A stretch of 42,808 bases of DNA from a bacterium (GTDB lineage: Bacteria > UBP13 > UBA5359): contig JAQUEL010000006.1 in NCBI GenBank assembly GCA_028685295.1, forward strand, positions 1-42,808, read 5' to 3'. Below, piece by piece: positions 33,989 to 42,694 of the stretch. Each line of letters begins with the position of its first letter. Positions within the stretch are counted from its first letter, which is position 1. A model generated the notes under the pieces. The model worked only from the letters and a program-made list of their open reading frames with translations. It was not told the origin of the DNA and searched no databases. Made by a program: the position numbers and the translations under genes.

Positions 33989-34761
33989 CTCCTCAAGACC
34001 ATTACTTCCTCCAGCAATTCAGCCCTGGAAGCAGAAGCAACAACGGCTTTTTTCATCATGGTGTGTTTATCCTCGGCTATGGAAAGGATATGTCCCAGCA
34101 TAAGCCCGCGCGGATAAATACCGCCAATTCCCGAGGTCAGTATGCCTGAACCGACAGCAGCAGCGCTTTCAATCGGCAGATATAGTAGCTCGGCCTTTCC
34201 TCCGCCCATACCATGCATTACACATGGATGTCTATCTTGCGAAACTATTGCACCCACATAGCTACGTTCATCGGTAACACCCATTACTTTTGCTCCTGTG
34301 GGATATACTGCAATAACGTGCCCAACTACAGCTCCTTCCGGAGATACGACGACCTGATCGGCCCTTACTCCCTTTTCACGCCCCTTATCAATATACATTA
34401 TCTGCCCGTCACGCCCGACAACCGTAGTATAAATAGTAGCCGTTGCCGGTATAGAAAGATCCATCATCTTTCTAAGGTTTATATTGTCAAGATAAGCACC
34501 CTCATACATTATCAACGCTGTTTGCAGAGCCTCGTTCCGGCGCCTGAGCTGACGATTCGTCTCCAGCAGATACCGCTTATCGGCAAAGCAAGCGGCAAAG
34601 CCTTCTGTTAATCTGCCGGCAATGACGTTGCCCCCTTTAACCAAAGGCTTTATCGCCAAATAGCCGATCCCTCCAACGTTATCCGCAATATCGCTATGCC
34701 CGATAAAAATCAGTAGAACAGTCCCGGCCAGCAATGAGTATAATAAAGTCCTTGCTTTCAT
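33985..34761 (-). CDS. mreC: Rod shape-determining protein MreC
   Basis: A 258-residue bitopic protein with a short N-terminal membrane helix (LLYSLLAGTVLLIFIGH), a coiled coil around NRQLRRRNEALQTALIMYE and a beta-rich periplasmic domain. That domain has VVGRDGQIMYIDKGREKGVRADQVVVSPEGAVVGHVI and ILTSGIGGIYPRGLMLGHI. MreC links the cytoplasmic MreB filament to periplasmic wall enzymes. It lies 6 bases after mreB and overlaps mreD by four bases. Confidence 0.94.
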   Translation of the reverse strand: MKARTLLYSLLAGTVLLIFIGHSDIADNVGGIGYLAIKPLVKGGNVIAGRLTEGFAACFADKRYLLETNRQLRRRNEALQTALIMYEGAYLDNINLRKMMDLSIPATATIYTTVVGRDGQIMYIDKGREKGVRADQVVVSPEGAVVGHVIAVYPTGAKVMGVTDERSYVGAIVSQDRHPCVMHGMGGGKAELLYLPIESAAAVGSGILTSGIGGIYPRGLMLGHILSIAEDKHTMMKKAVVASASRAELLEEVMVLRR

Positions 34762-34767
34762 TATCCC

Positions 34768-35799
34768 TTACCTGGAGCTGAACAACGCCTTACGTAAAGT
34801 GCCAATTTCCTCAAGCGCCTTGCCTGCTCCTACAGCAACACACGTCAGAGGATCATCAGCTATATATACAGGCACCTGCGTCTCTTCGCTCAATAGAATA
34901 TCCAATCCCCTTAACAGGGCCCCTCCACCGGCCAGGATAATCCCCCTTTTCATAATATCCGAAGCCAGTTCGGGCGGTGTCTTTTCTAAAGTCTGTTTCA
35001 CGGCTTCTATAATCAAAACAACAGGTTCGGATAAGGCTCCCCGTATCTCGGAATTAGTCACTGTCAGGCTCTTCGGCAATCCTGAAAAGAGATCCCGTCC
35101 TCTGATATCTATGGTCATGTCTTCGCTCTGTGGGTGAGTTGTTCCTATTTCCAGCTTTATCTCTTCAGCCGTACGCTCACCGATAAGTACATTATAGCTC
35201 TTCTTAATATGCTGAACAATCGCTTCATCGATCTCATCGCCGGCAACCCTGATGGACAGGCTGGTAACGATGCCCCCAAGCGATATCACCGCTACTTCCG
35301 TAGTGCCGCCGCCTATATCCACTATCATGCTGCCCATCGGCTCCGATATCGGCAACCCGGCGCCGATGGCGGCCGCCATCGGCTCTTCTATTAGATGTGC
35401 TTCCCGAGCTCCTGCCCTCAGAGTAGCATCTATAACCGCACGCCTTTCAACTTCAGTAACACCTGAAGGTATGCTGATAATGACCCTGGGGCCAACAAGC
35501 GCCCGGCGCAGATGCACTTTATGAATGAAATGGCGTAACATGGCCTCTGTAATATCAAAATCAGCTATTACCCCATCCTTAAGAGGCCTGGTAGCCACTA
35601 TATGGCCCGGGGTACGCCCTATCATTCGCTTGGCCTCGGCACCCACTGCCAGAACAGTACCGCTTTCACTGTCGATGGCAACGACAGAAGGTTCACGCAG
35701 AAGCACCCCTTTGCCGCTGACATGAACCAGCGTATTGGCCGTTCCCAGATCTATGCCCAGGTCCCGGGAAAAATGAGATAGATATTTATTTAGAGCCAT
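34768..35799 (-). CDS. mreB: Actin-like rod shape protein MreB
   Basis: A 343-residue bacterial actin that directs lateral wall synthesis. The ATPase motifs are [19 protein letters not shown] (phosphate 1), [19 protein letters not shown] (phosphate 2) and [14 protein letters not shown] (adenosine). The connecting motif [15 protein letters not shown] is also intact. The N-terminal YLSHFSRDL may be the short amphipathic membrane helix. AAGGGG precedes the ATG. With mreC and mreD it predicts a rod-shaped cell. Confidence 0.98.
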   Translation of the reverse strand: MALNKYLSHFSRDLGIDLGTANTLVHVSGKGVLLREPSVVAIDSESGTVLAVGAEAKRMIGRTPGHIVATRPLKDGVIADFDITEAMLRHFIHKVHLRRALVGPRVIISIPSGVTEVERRAVIDATLRAGAREAHLIEEPMAAAIGAGLPISEPMGSMIVDIGGGTTEVAVISLGGIVTSLSIRVAGDEIDEAIVQHIKKSYNVLIGERTAEEIKLEIGTTHPQSEDMTIDIRGRDLFSGLPKSLTVTNSEIRGALSEPVVLIIEAVKQTLEKTPPELASDIMKRGIILAGGGALLRGLDILLSEETQVPVYIADDPLTCVAVGAGKALEEIGTLRKALFSSR

Positions 35800-35864
35800 A
35801 CCGATATACCCCTTTTAAATGCGCAATACAGAATTCCTTCTCTTGCGCTCTTACATCCGGATTA

Positions 35865-36572
35865 TTACCTGCCGCCGCCTATATCTTTCAGCATTCCCTG
35901 CGCTTTTAAACTTACATAGCTTCCATCCCCAATAACAACGTGATCCAGAACGGTTATACCTACCATAGAACCGGCCTCCTTTAATTGCCGCGTAACGTTG
36001 ATATCCTCCGGACTGGGTTGAGGATCGCCGCTGGGATGATTATGGGCCAAAATTACAGCCACCGCACCATGCTTAAGAGCGGCTCGCAACATTTCACGGG
36101 GATGAGCTAGTGAAGAGTTGGTAGTTCCTATAGACACCGTCTGAATAGAAAGGACCTGATTCTTGGTATTAAGGAGTATAGCCCTAAACTCCTCTCTATC
36201 CCCATAGCGCATTCTTGTCATCAGCAAGTTAGCTGCATCATCAGGCGTCTTGATTACCGTACGACACAGAGATACCCTTTCAGCAGACAACCGCAATCCC
36301 AATTCCACTGCACTCTTAATCTGCGCTGCCTTGGCTTTGCCTATCCCCCGTATCTCCATTAATTCCTGCACCGTAGCATCCATAAGATAGCGCAAGCCAC
36401 CCAAAGCGAGCAATCTTTCAGCCAGCCGTTTGGAGGATTCCCTGTCATTTCCCACAGCAATAATAATTGCTAATAGTTCAGCATCGGACAGCGCTTCCGC
36501 ACCATCCCTGAAGAGCCGCTCCCTGGGGCGATCTTCTTCCGGAAGCGCCTTTATAGGCATATTATAAATCAT
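35865..36572 (-). CDS. radC: RadC-family JAMM-domain protein
   Basis: A 235-residue protein with an N-terminal helix-hairpin-helix region (MEIRGIGKAKAAQIKSAVELGLR) and a C-terminal JAB/MPN domain. The zinc motif AHNHPSGDPQPSPEDI is intact. The family was named for radiation sensitivity, but a DNA repair role has not been confirmed. It is typically next to maf and mreB in Firmicutes, as here. The start overlaps the maf stop by 11 bases. Confidence 0.94.
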   Translation of the reverse strand: MIYNMPIKALPEEDRPRERLFRDGAEALSDAELLAIIIAVGNDRESSKRLAERLLALGGLRYLMDATVQELMEIRGIGKAKAAQIKSAVELGLRLSAERVSLCRTVIKTPDDAANLLMTRMRYGDREEFRAILLNTKNQVLSIQTVSIGTTNSSLAHPREMLRAALKHGAVAVILAHNHPSGDPQPSPEDINVTRQLKEAGSMVGITVLDHVVIGDGSYVSLKAQGMLKDIGGGR

Positions 36573-37167
36573 TTCTAAGCAGAGTCACCTCGTTTTCCAG
36601 CAACATCTCCTCCAGCCTGGCCAGCGGCAAGCCGACTATATTATAATAGCAGCCGCACACTCTTTTAACCAGCAATGCGCCACGTCCTTGTATGGCATAA
36701 GCTCCAGCTTTATCAAACGGTTCTCCGGATGCAAGATAGAGATCAAGCTCGGTATCGCTGAAAGATCGCATCTCCACCTCAGTTGCGACTATATCTGAAC
36801 TTATCCCCCTCCGGCCGATAACCGATAATCCGGTTAAGACCGTATGGACCCGACTTCGAAGTCCGATCAACATCTCTCTGGCTTCAGAGATATCGGACGG
36901 TTTTCTCATTATGGTTCCGTCACAAACGATCACCGTATCAGCAGCGATAATTAGAGATGAGCGAAAGAGTCCGGCTGCAAAGACCGCCTTCTCGATAGAT
37001 GCCTTTACCACAGCTTCCTGCGGCGGCAGCTTTTCAAAAAAGATATCTTCATCCACATCAGCCTTAATAATACTAAAAGGGATAGCGGTTACCTGCCGTA
37101 GAAGACCTGCTCTTCTAGGCGATGCGGAAGCCAGAACAAGCGATTTATATCTACCCAAAGATGCCAT
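36562..37167 (-). CDS. maf: Maf-family nucleotide pyrophosphatase
   Basis: A 201-residue house-cleaning nucleoside triphosphate pyrophosphatase, probably acting on modified or canonical pyrimidine nucleotides (dTTP/UTP). The substrate-binding motif is LVLASASPRRAGLLRQV. The conserved acidic and basic residues appear in VDED, PQEAVVKASIEKA and IIAADTVIVCDG. The final motif KAGAYAIQGRGALLVKRVCG is typical. It opens the maf-radC-mreBCD group. Confidence 0.96.
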   Translation of the reverse strand: MASLGRYKSLVLASASPRRAGLLRQVTAIPFSIIKADVDEDIFFEKLPPQEAVVKASIEKAVFAAGLFRSSLIIAADTVIVCDGTIMRKPSDISEAREMLIGLRSRVHTVLTGLSVIGRRGISSDIVATEVEMRSFSDTELDLYLASGEPFDKAGAYAIQGRGALLVKRVCGCYYNIVGLPLARLEEMLLENEVTLLRNDL

Positions 37168-37258
37168 TAAGTAATTATTCTATTTATATGCCGGTTATCC
37201 TGCATCTTTAATCTCTTATGCCTATAGAATCAGAGACAAACATACGCCTTTAAGGGCA
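37168..37258 (-). other. Short gap between apbE and maf
   Basis: The 91-base gap is AT-rich. A weak stem (ATGCC with GGCGT on the minus strand) lies just after the apbE stop and is followed by ATGTTTGT, which might end the apbE message. A promoter for maf-radC-mre may also lie here, but none is clear. Confidence 0.3.
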
Positions 37259-38266
37259 TCAGGGTAGGACCGCATTATCTTTTTCCTGAATAAATATCTT
37301 GCTAAGCCCGGAAGTAGCACTTATTCTGCCGCCCTTATCGATGATAATACCGTCCATACCGTTTTTGCGCAGCAATTCCAAACCCTTTTCCACACCCAGA
37401 ACGCATACGGCGGTAGCTACGGCATCAGTCTCTGCTGCATTAGCGCCTATAACCGTTGCACTCATTACCGTATCAGCCGGCCTGCCGCTTGATGGATCCA
37501 TAATGTGGCAGTATCTCTTGCCGTTTTTTATAAAAAAGCGCTGATAATCACCGGACGTGGCAATAGCAGCAGGCCTATCGATAACCAATTTGCCGATAAT
37601 ACCATCGGTACGCCTGGGATTTTGCACACCAATAATCCACGGTCTTTTTCGAGACTTTACGCCCCAGCATCTTAAATCACCCCCGGCATCGATAATTCCA
37701 TAGGGAATACCTTTGCCGGCCAGAAAATCCACCGCCCGGTCTACTATAAATCCCTTGGCTATGCCGCCCGGATCAATCCTCGTGTTCTTCGTTCTTCCGG
37801 ATACGATAAACGGCTCTGAAAGATCTATCAAACGATAATTCACTCCAGTAAGTACCCGCTCGATCTCACTATCTTCCGGAATACGATACTTCCCATCCCT
37901 GAAGCCCCAAATTTCGGACAAACGACCGCAGGTTATATCAAAGGCCCCATCGGTCTTTTTGCAGAGATCCAGCCCCGCTCTCAGCAGCTGAAAAGTAGAA
38001 GTAGAAACCTTCACAGGCTTTACCGATCGGTTGATACGTGCTATATCGCCGATAGATGAAAAGGCATTAACTTGTGAAGCAATATGGCACATTATGCGAG
38101 CCGCTTCAGAGGCAGCATCACTATGGCGAACAGGTAAAGTGATCTTCACTATGGTACCCATCATGTAATACTCCCTGCTGCAAAGAGAAAGACTGCGCCT
38201 GTAAACTATCAACAAAGCGATTATCATGACGAATACCGATAAAAAAACGGCAGTAGATCTTCGCAC
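37259..38266 (-). CDS. apbE: FAD:protein FMN transferase (ApbE)
   Basis: ApbE attaches FMN covalently to threonine in target flavoproteins such as Rnf and Nqr subunits, on the outer side of the inner membrane. An N-terminal membrane or signal helix (VFLSVFVMIIALLIVYR) precedes MGTIVKITLP. The family motifs are RIDPGGIAKGFIVDRAVDFL, GIIDAGGDLRCWG, ATSGDYQRFF and HIMDPSSGRPAD, with the metal-binding TDAVATAV. No Rnf or Nqr genes are in the window. SLSLC is not a good lipobox, so anchoring is probably by the helix. Confidence 0.95.
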   Translation of the reverse strand: MRRSTAVFLSVFVMIIALLIVYRRSLSLCSREYYMMGTIVKITLPVRHSDAASEAARIMCHIASQVNAFSSIGDIARINRSVKPVKVSTSTFQLLRAGLDLCKKTDGAFDITCGRLSEIWGFRDGKYRIPEDSEIERVLTGVNYRLIDLSEPFIVSGRTKNTRIDPGGIAKGFIVDRAVDFLAGKGIPYGIIDAGGDLRCWGVKSRKRPWIIGVQNPRRTDGIIGKLVIDRPAAIATSGDYQRFFIKNGKRYCHIMDPSSGRPADTVMSATVIGANAAETDAVATAVCVLGVEKGLELLRKNGMDGIIIDKGGRISATSGLSKIFIQEKDNAVLP

Positions 38267-38281
38267 CGAACACCTCTGAAA

Positions 38282-38578
38282 CTACATGGATAGCCTGTTC
38301 TCCAAATTATCCAGGCGCTCTTCCAGCCTGCGTATATCGGATTTAGTAGCAATGTCAGCCCGCTCTATCATACCGGTTATCTGTGCTCTGATCATATTAC
38401 CGAGCTCTTCGCGCTCCCTACGTCCGCGTTCCTCTAGTTCCCTTGCCATGCCTTGAGCATCTTCACGACTCATCTCTCCGCGTCTTACAAGATCATCCAT
38501 CAGATCCCGAACGGTATCCTGGGCTACTGCAAAGCCGCCCATACCCATCAGCAGCAAACGTTCCGTGAAAGTTGACAT
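38282..38578 (-). CDS. Phasin-like coiled-coil protein
   Basis: A 98-residue, highly charged helical protein. It resembles the small PhaF/phasin-regulator family: LMGMGGFAVAQDTVRDLMDDLVRRGEMSREDAQ is the recognisable core, followed by a heptad-rich ELEERGRREREELGNMI and a C-terminal coiled coil (LEERLDNLENRL). Its function is unknown. No polyhydroxyalkanoate genes are near, so a link to storage granules is doubtful. AAAGGAGGT with a 5-base spacer gives it one of the strongest ribosome-binding sites here. Confidence 0.82.
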   Translation of the reverse strand: MSTFTERLLLMGMGGFAVAQDTVRDLMDDLVRRGEMSREDAQGMARELEERGRREREELGNMIRAQITGMIERADIATKSDIRRLEERLDNLENRLSM

Positions 38579-38593
38579 AGCGACCTCCTTTAT

Positions 38594-38866
38594 TTATTTA
38601 TCTATCAGCCACATTGCTTTCAGGCTATCAAGCAGCTCTCTGGCCTTCTCATAATCAGGATCAATAGCCAGTGCTTTCTCCGCTTCCAGTGCAGAAGAAC
38701 CGTAATCTCCATTTTTAAAAAGCGCAGCAGCAAGATTATAATGCAATGAAGCATTCTTGGGATCATATGCAATACCCGTCATAAAGGCATCTACCGCTTC
38801 CGTATATTTGCCCGCTTTATAATGCCGCTTACCGGCTCTGTTAAATGTTGCTGCGACCTTGTTCAT
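38594..38866 (-). CDS. Small TPR-repeat protein
   Basis: A 90-residue protein made of about two and a half tetratricopeptide repeats: AGKRHYKAGKYTEAVDAFMTGIAYDPKNASLHYNL, AAALFKNGDYGSSALEAEKALAIDPDYEKA and a final helix. It has no signal peptide and is cytoplasmic. It must bind a protein partner, but none is evident beyond the adjacent phasin-like coiled-coil gene 15 bases downstream. It is the first gene of the long minus-strand run. Confidence 0.85.
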   Translation of the reverse strand: MNKVAATFNRAGKRHYKAGKYTEAVDAFMTGIAYDPKNASLHYNLAAALFKNGDYGSSALEAEKALAIDPDYEKARELLDSLKAMWLIDK

Positions 38867-39131
38867 ATTATTTACTACCTTCCATTGTTAAATATATTAA
38901 AATATTCTTATCGTGACTCTTTATTCTTTCCACAAAATCAATACCAATAATACAGTTGCATTAAATAATAGCAGTCATTAGATTCTATCACATGTTAAAA
39001 AAAGATTACAAATGTGTAGACCCGACCTGATCCGGCTCTGCAAGGAACTCCGTAGTTTAAAATCTGATAGCAGGACAAGTAATCGGTGTTGTTGAATATT
39101 AAATATGTATAACATCACAAGGAGCAGATAA
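38867..39131. promoter_or_regulatory. Divergent intergenic region
   Basis: This 265-base AT-rich region separates the minus-strand run from the plus-strand secreted pair and should hold divergent promoters. A TATAAC at 39107-39112 could be a -10 element for the plus strand, but no well-spaced -35 is evident. AAGGAG at 39119-39124 is the ribosome-binding site of the plus-strand gene. I see no RNA gene. Confidence 0.4.
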
Positions 39132-40193
39132 ATGAGAATATCATCAAAGCTATTATTCATAATTGCCGCCGTTCTCATTTCGATCATGTCTATTCTTCCC
39201 CACGGTTCATGCGCAGAACCGGAAGCAAAGCAGGCTAAGGCCACGGTAGAAGAGTGTCTTGACTACAGTGCCGCTTTTCTGGCTCAAGAAGAGTATGATA
39301 ATGGCATAGCCTGGATAGATTATGGGCTTAAAATACACCAGAATGATCCGCGTTTAGGCATTGCTCAGCAAGCCGTACGGCTACTCCATGCCAAGCCCGA
39401 AGAGAGAGATAACCTTATTGGCAGCATACGAGAGTTAATGAAGAATGCCGGTATATCAAAGCCGGATGAATCGCTAAGAGCTCTTTTGATTTATTCCGGC
39501 TTTTATCTGCATAAAATATCTGTCGATGGATTTATTATCGTTGATAAAGTAGTTTTTGAAATGCAGGAAGCACCTGTCGACGTTTTATTTGTCGGTTTTA
39601 TAAAAAAATCTGTAAAGATATCGGGAAGCAACGATCTTAAGATTAAATCAAAAAATGAATGGACCGCTTATATATTATTGAGGAACAATTCGGATATCGA
39701 TTTTGGGCGTAAAAACGCAGCCAGGCTTATTCTGGAAACAGACTCAACTCCTCCGGCAAAACCTGCAACGGAAGGCCTGGATCAGGATATGATGCTGTTG
39801 ATGCCGGGTGCCCGGGACGGCATCCCCGCTAATACCCCAAGAAAAGCTCCGGAGCGCAAAGCCATACAACGCACGCCAAAGTTTACAACCGCAGAGGAGC
39901 AACCCAGGCAACCCGATACTTTTCAGCAAGATGCTTCCGAGACTGATCTTGTCAGTCGCAACAACGAGAACATGCATTATGAAATAGACCTTACCATCGG
40001 TCCCAGAGAATTTAAACATATTATCCTTGATAAGCCGAGCTTCTTCCTTGATAACGACCTGAAGCCCGAAGGATACACGGTTACGGTTTCCTGGGTTCAA
40101 AATACCAAGGATCCATATACTTGTCAGGCCTTCACCGATACCATTGCTGTTACAGAGGATCAACTGGAAACTCAGCCGGTTAATAAGAACTAG
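39132..40193 (+). CDS. Exported protein of unknown function
   Basis: I do not recognise this 353-residue protein. It has a clear signal peptide (hydrophobic 7-22) with a likely signal peptidase I site after SCA (residue 28). The Cys is not in a lipobox. Residues 35-130 are helical and loosely TPR-like (EYDNGIAWIDYGLKIHQNDPRLGIAQQ). A beta-rich stretch (130-210) is followed by a Pro/Gln-rich linker (about 215-275). The C-terminal 80 residues (YEIDLTIGPREFKHIILDKPS ... YTVTVSWVQNTKDPYTCQ) suggest an Ig-like beta domain. AAGGAG precedes the ATG. It lies just before the ankyrin gene and is probably cotranscribed. Confidence 0.85.
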   Translation: MRISSKLLFIIAAVLISIMSILPHGSCAEPEAKQAKATVEECLDYSAAFLAQEEYDNGIAWIDYGLKIHQNDPRLGIAQQAVRLLHAKPEERDNLIGSIRELMKNAGISKPDESLRALLIYSGFYLHKISVDGFIIVDKVVFEMQEAPVDVLFVGFIKKSVKISGSNDLKIKSKNEWTAYILLRNNSDIDFGRKNAARLILETDSTPPAKPATEGLDQDMMLLMPGARDGIPANTPRKAPERKAIQRTPKFTTAEEQPRQPDTFQQDASETDLVSRNNENMHYEIDLTIGPREFKHIILDKPSFFLDNDLKPEGYTVTVSWVQNTKDPYTCQAFTDTIAVTEDQLETQPVNKN

Positions 40194-40216
40194 ACATCAT
40201 GGTAGAAAGAGGAATT

Positions 40217-42694
40217 ATGAACAGATTATTCATCTATATATTTCTACTGTTCTTTTTCTGCATGCCGACCATGGCAACGGCTTCCAATATATACGATATG
40301 ATCAATCACGGAGACCTGCAGGGCGTAAATGCGCTTATCGAAGCATCCTCCGAGCTTTTAAGCGCTATCGATAACGAGGGTTTGACACTGCTCCATTGGG
40401 CGGTAATCAAAGGGCAAACGGATATAGTCAAGTTCCTGCTTGCCAAGGGTGCGAATATAGCTGTTTATGATAAAAACGGCCTGGCCCCCTTGGACTGGGC
40501 TATAAGACTTAAGCGTAGCAACCTTGTAGAATATCTGCAAACCGTTGCCACAGAAACAACTATACACACTTTAGCAAAGAACGGTGATATTACCGGCCTA
40601 GCTGCTTTATTAAAAGCTAATCCGGCCTTCTTAAACGCCAGGGATGAGGATGGAGCAACGCCTCTTCGTTGCGCTGCCATGGCGCACCAAAGTAAAATTT
40701 TCGACTACCTTGTCGCTAATGGGGCCAGGCCAAGTTTGATCGATTATATAATCAATAGGGATATTGAGAAAGTTCAGACACTCATTAACAGTAAACCTAT
40801 GCTCGTTGAATATGCGGAGAACGGCCTATTGCCCCTGCACGCAGCCGTAAGATATTCAACAACAGAGATAGCCAATGCCTTGCTGCAACGTTCTGCCAAT
40901 GCAAATGCAAAGGATGAGAAATCGCTCACAGCTCTGCACTACGCCGCATCGGAAGGAAAACGAGCTATGGTCCTGCTTCTTCTTGATAAAGGAGCAAATA
41001 TTGAAATTAAGGATAAAACAGGCTTTACCCCTTTGCATAAAGCCGCATTTAACGGCAAAACGGAGATCGTTGAACTGCTGCTTATGCGCGGAGCTAATGC
41101 AAATTGCAGAGACAACGCCGGTGAAACGCCTTTGCACAAAGCCACCTTCTGGGGTTATCAAGATATCGCCAGAGCGCTGCTCAGCCATGCAGCCGAAGTC
41201 AATGTCGTTAATGCCAGCCAATGGTCTCCATTACATTTTGCCGCCTTATGGGGCCATATTGCCTTTGCCCGCTTACTTATCAGCAACGGCGCCAATGTTA
41301 ATGCAGTAGATAACGACGGCATGACCCCTTTACACAAAACGGCTTTTTGGGGACATCTGGATATGGCGCATCTTCTCATATCATGCAAAGCCGATATTGA
41401 CATTCTGGACAATAAAGGTTTTACCCCACTCTATTGGGCGGTTATCTGTGAACACAGTAAAGTGGCCTGGCTTCTCACCAACCAGGGTGCCGATATTAAC
41501 TCCAGAGATAAAGAGGGCTATACGGCACTTCACAAGGCAGCTCTCAGCGGTAGTGAAAAAGAGGCTACTGACCTGCTTGCCGCAGGTGCGGATATTAACG
41601 CACCTGATAATATCGGCAACACACCTCTTCACCTGAGTGCCAACAGTGATTTTCCTAATATGATCAAATGGCTTATCGATAACGGCGCAAAGGTCAATGC
41701 CGCTAACGATACAGGAGAAACGCCATTACATCTTGCCGTGGCAAAAGGCTTACAGCAAACTCAGGTCATCCTGCAGACAAAGAGTACGAAGGTAAATATT
41801 GCCGATAAGAATGGAATAACACCTTTGCACAAGGCTGCCGCACAGGATATATTGGAAATACCCAAACTACTGATAAGCTATAAAGCTAACGTGAACGCGC
41901 CCTCTATCGATAAAATCACTCCATTGCATATAGCCGTTAGAAGAGGGCATCTAAGTATAACAAACATTTTAATCGCTAATGGTGCGGATGTTGATGCAGC
42001 AAATGCAGATGGCTGGACAGCCCTGCATCTTGCCGCTTATAGCGGTTATACGGAGATTGTTGCTTCGCTGATACTCTTCGGAGCCAACGTCAACCCGACC
42101 CTCACCACGGGCATAACACCGCTTCACCTGGCTTCACTCACCGATTACAAGGAGATAGTAAGTCTCCTGATAAAGAATACAGCGAATGTTAATATGAAAG
42201 ATCTCAACGGATGGACGCCACTGCATAATGCTACCTACAAAAGCAATATAAATATTGCTGCCATGCTTCTGAACGCCGACGCCGATATAAATGCCTCGAA
42301 TAATGAAAAGCTCACACCGCTGCACTATGCAGCCAATGCAGGCAATAAAGAGATGGTAAATATCCTGCTTACTAATAAAGCAAATATTAATGCGCAGGAT
42401 GCCAAGAAATGGACTCCACTGCATAACGCGGTTTTTAACGGGTTTGATAGCATCGTCAAAACTCTTCTGGAAAAAGGCGCCGATCCAAACGCACGCAATG
42501 ACAAAGATCTCACGCCTTTACATTTTTCCGCCAATGCGGGTAATAAAAATATAGTACTCATGCTCTTGGATAAAGGAGCAACTCCGGGTATTAGAGATAT
42601 TGCCAAGCATACGCCCATGTATTACGCCATGAGAAACGGTTTTACCGACATAGTCGCCCTCCTTCAGGCTGCTGCAGATCCAGAGAAGAGATAG
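40217..42694 (+). CDS. Exported giant ankyrin-repeat protein
   Basis: This 825-residue protein has a signal peptide (MNRLFIYIFLLFFFCMPTMATA, cut near residue 22) followed by ankyrin repeats to its end. About 22 repeats carry the canonical xTPLHxAAxxG start and the LLxxGAxVNxxDxxG end. Three more in the first third lack TPLH and read like NGDLxGVxALI-type helical caps, each followed by one or two canonical repeats. From residue about 195 the repeats are a regular 33-residue array. There is no catalytic domain and no C-terminal anchor. The frame extends to 40199, but ATG 40217 follows AAGAGGA. Such solenoids bind proteins. The partner is unknown, and periplasm or outside is the likely location. 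Confidence 0.92.
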   Translation: MNRLFIYIFLLFFFCMPTMATASNIYDMINHGDLQGVNALIEASSELLSAIDNEGLTLLHWAVIKGQTDIVKFLLAKGANIAVYDKNGLAPLDWAIRLKRSNLVEYLQTVATETTIHTLAKNGDITGLAALLKANPAFLNARDEDGATPLRCAAMAHQSKIFDYLVANGARPSLIDYIINRDIEKVQTLINSKPMLVEYAENGLLPLHAAVRYSTTEIANALLQRSANANAKDEKSLTALHYAASEGKRAMVLLLLDKGANIEIKDKTGFTPLHKAAFNGKTEIVELLLMRGANANCRDNAGETPLHKATFWGYQDIARALLSHAAEVNVVNASQWSPLHFAALWGHIAFARLLISNGANVNAVDNDGMTPLHKTAFWGHLDMAHLLISCKADIDILDNKGFTPLYWAVICEHSKVAWLLTNQGADINSRDKEGYTALHKAALSGSEKEATDLLAAGADINAPDNIGNTPLHLSANSDFPNMIKWLIDNGAKVNAANDTGETPLHLAVAKGLQQTQVILQTKSTKVNIADKNGITPLHKAAAQDILEIPKLLISYKANVNAPSIDKITPLHIAVRRGHLSITNILIANGADVDAANADGWTALHLAAYSGYTEIVASLILFGANVNPTLTTGITPLHLASLTDYKEIVSLLIKNTANVNMKDLNGWTPLHNATYKSNINIAAMLLNADADINASNNEKLTPLHYAANAGNKEMVNILLTNKANINAQDAKKWTPLHNAVFNGFDSIVKTLLEKGADPNARNDKDLTPLHFSANAGNKNIVLMLLDKGATPGIRDIAKHTPMYYAMRNGFTDIVALLQAAADPEKR

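Noticed and set aside
38978-39244. Minus-strand 88-residue frame in the divergent intergenic region
   Set aside because: It overlaps the signal-peptide region of the exported protein, has no ribosome-binding site and no recognisable pattern.
40856-42618. Several antisense frames opposite the ankyrin gene
   Set aside because: They are mirror products of repeated codons in the ankyrin array and share the same repeat period. None has a start signal.
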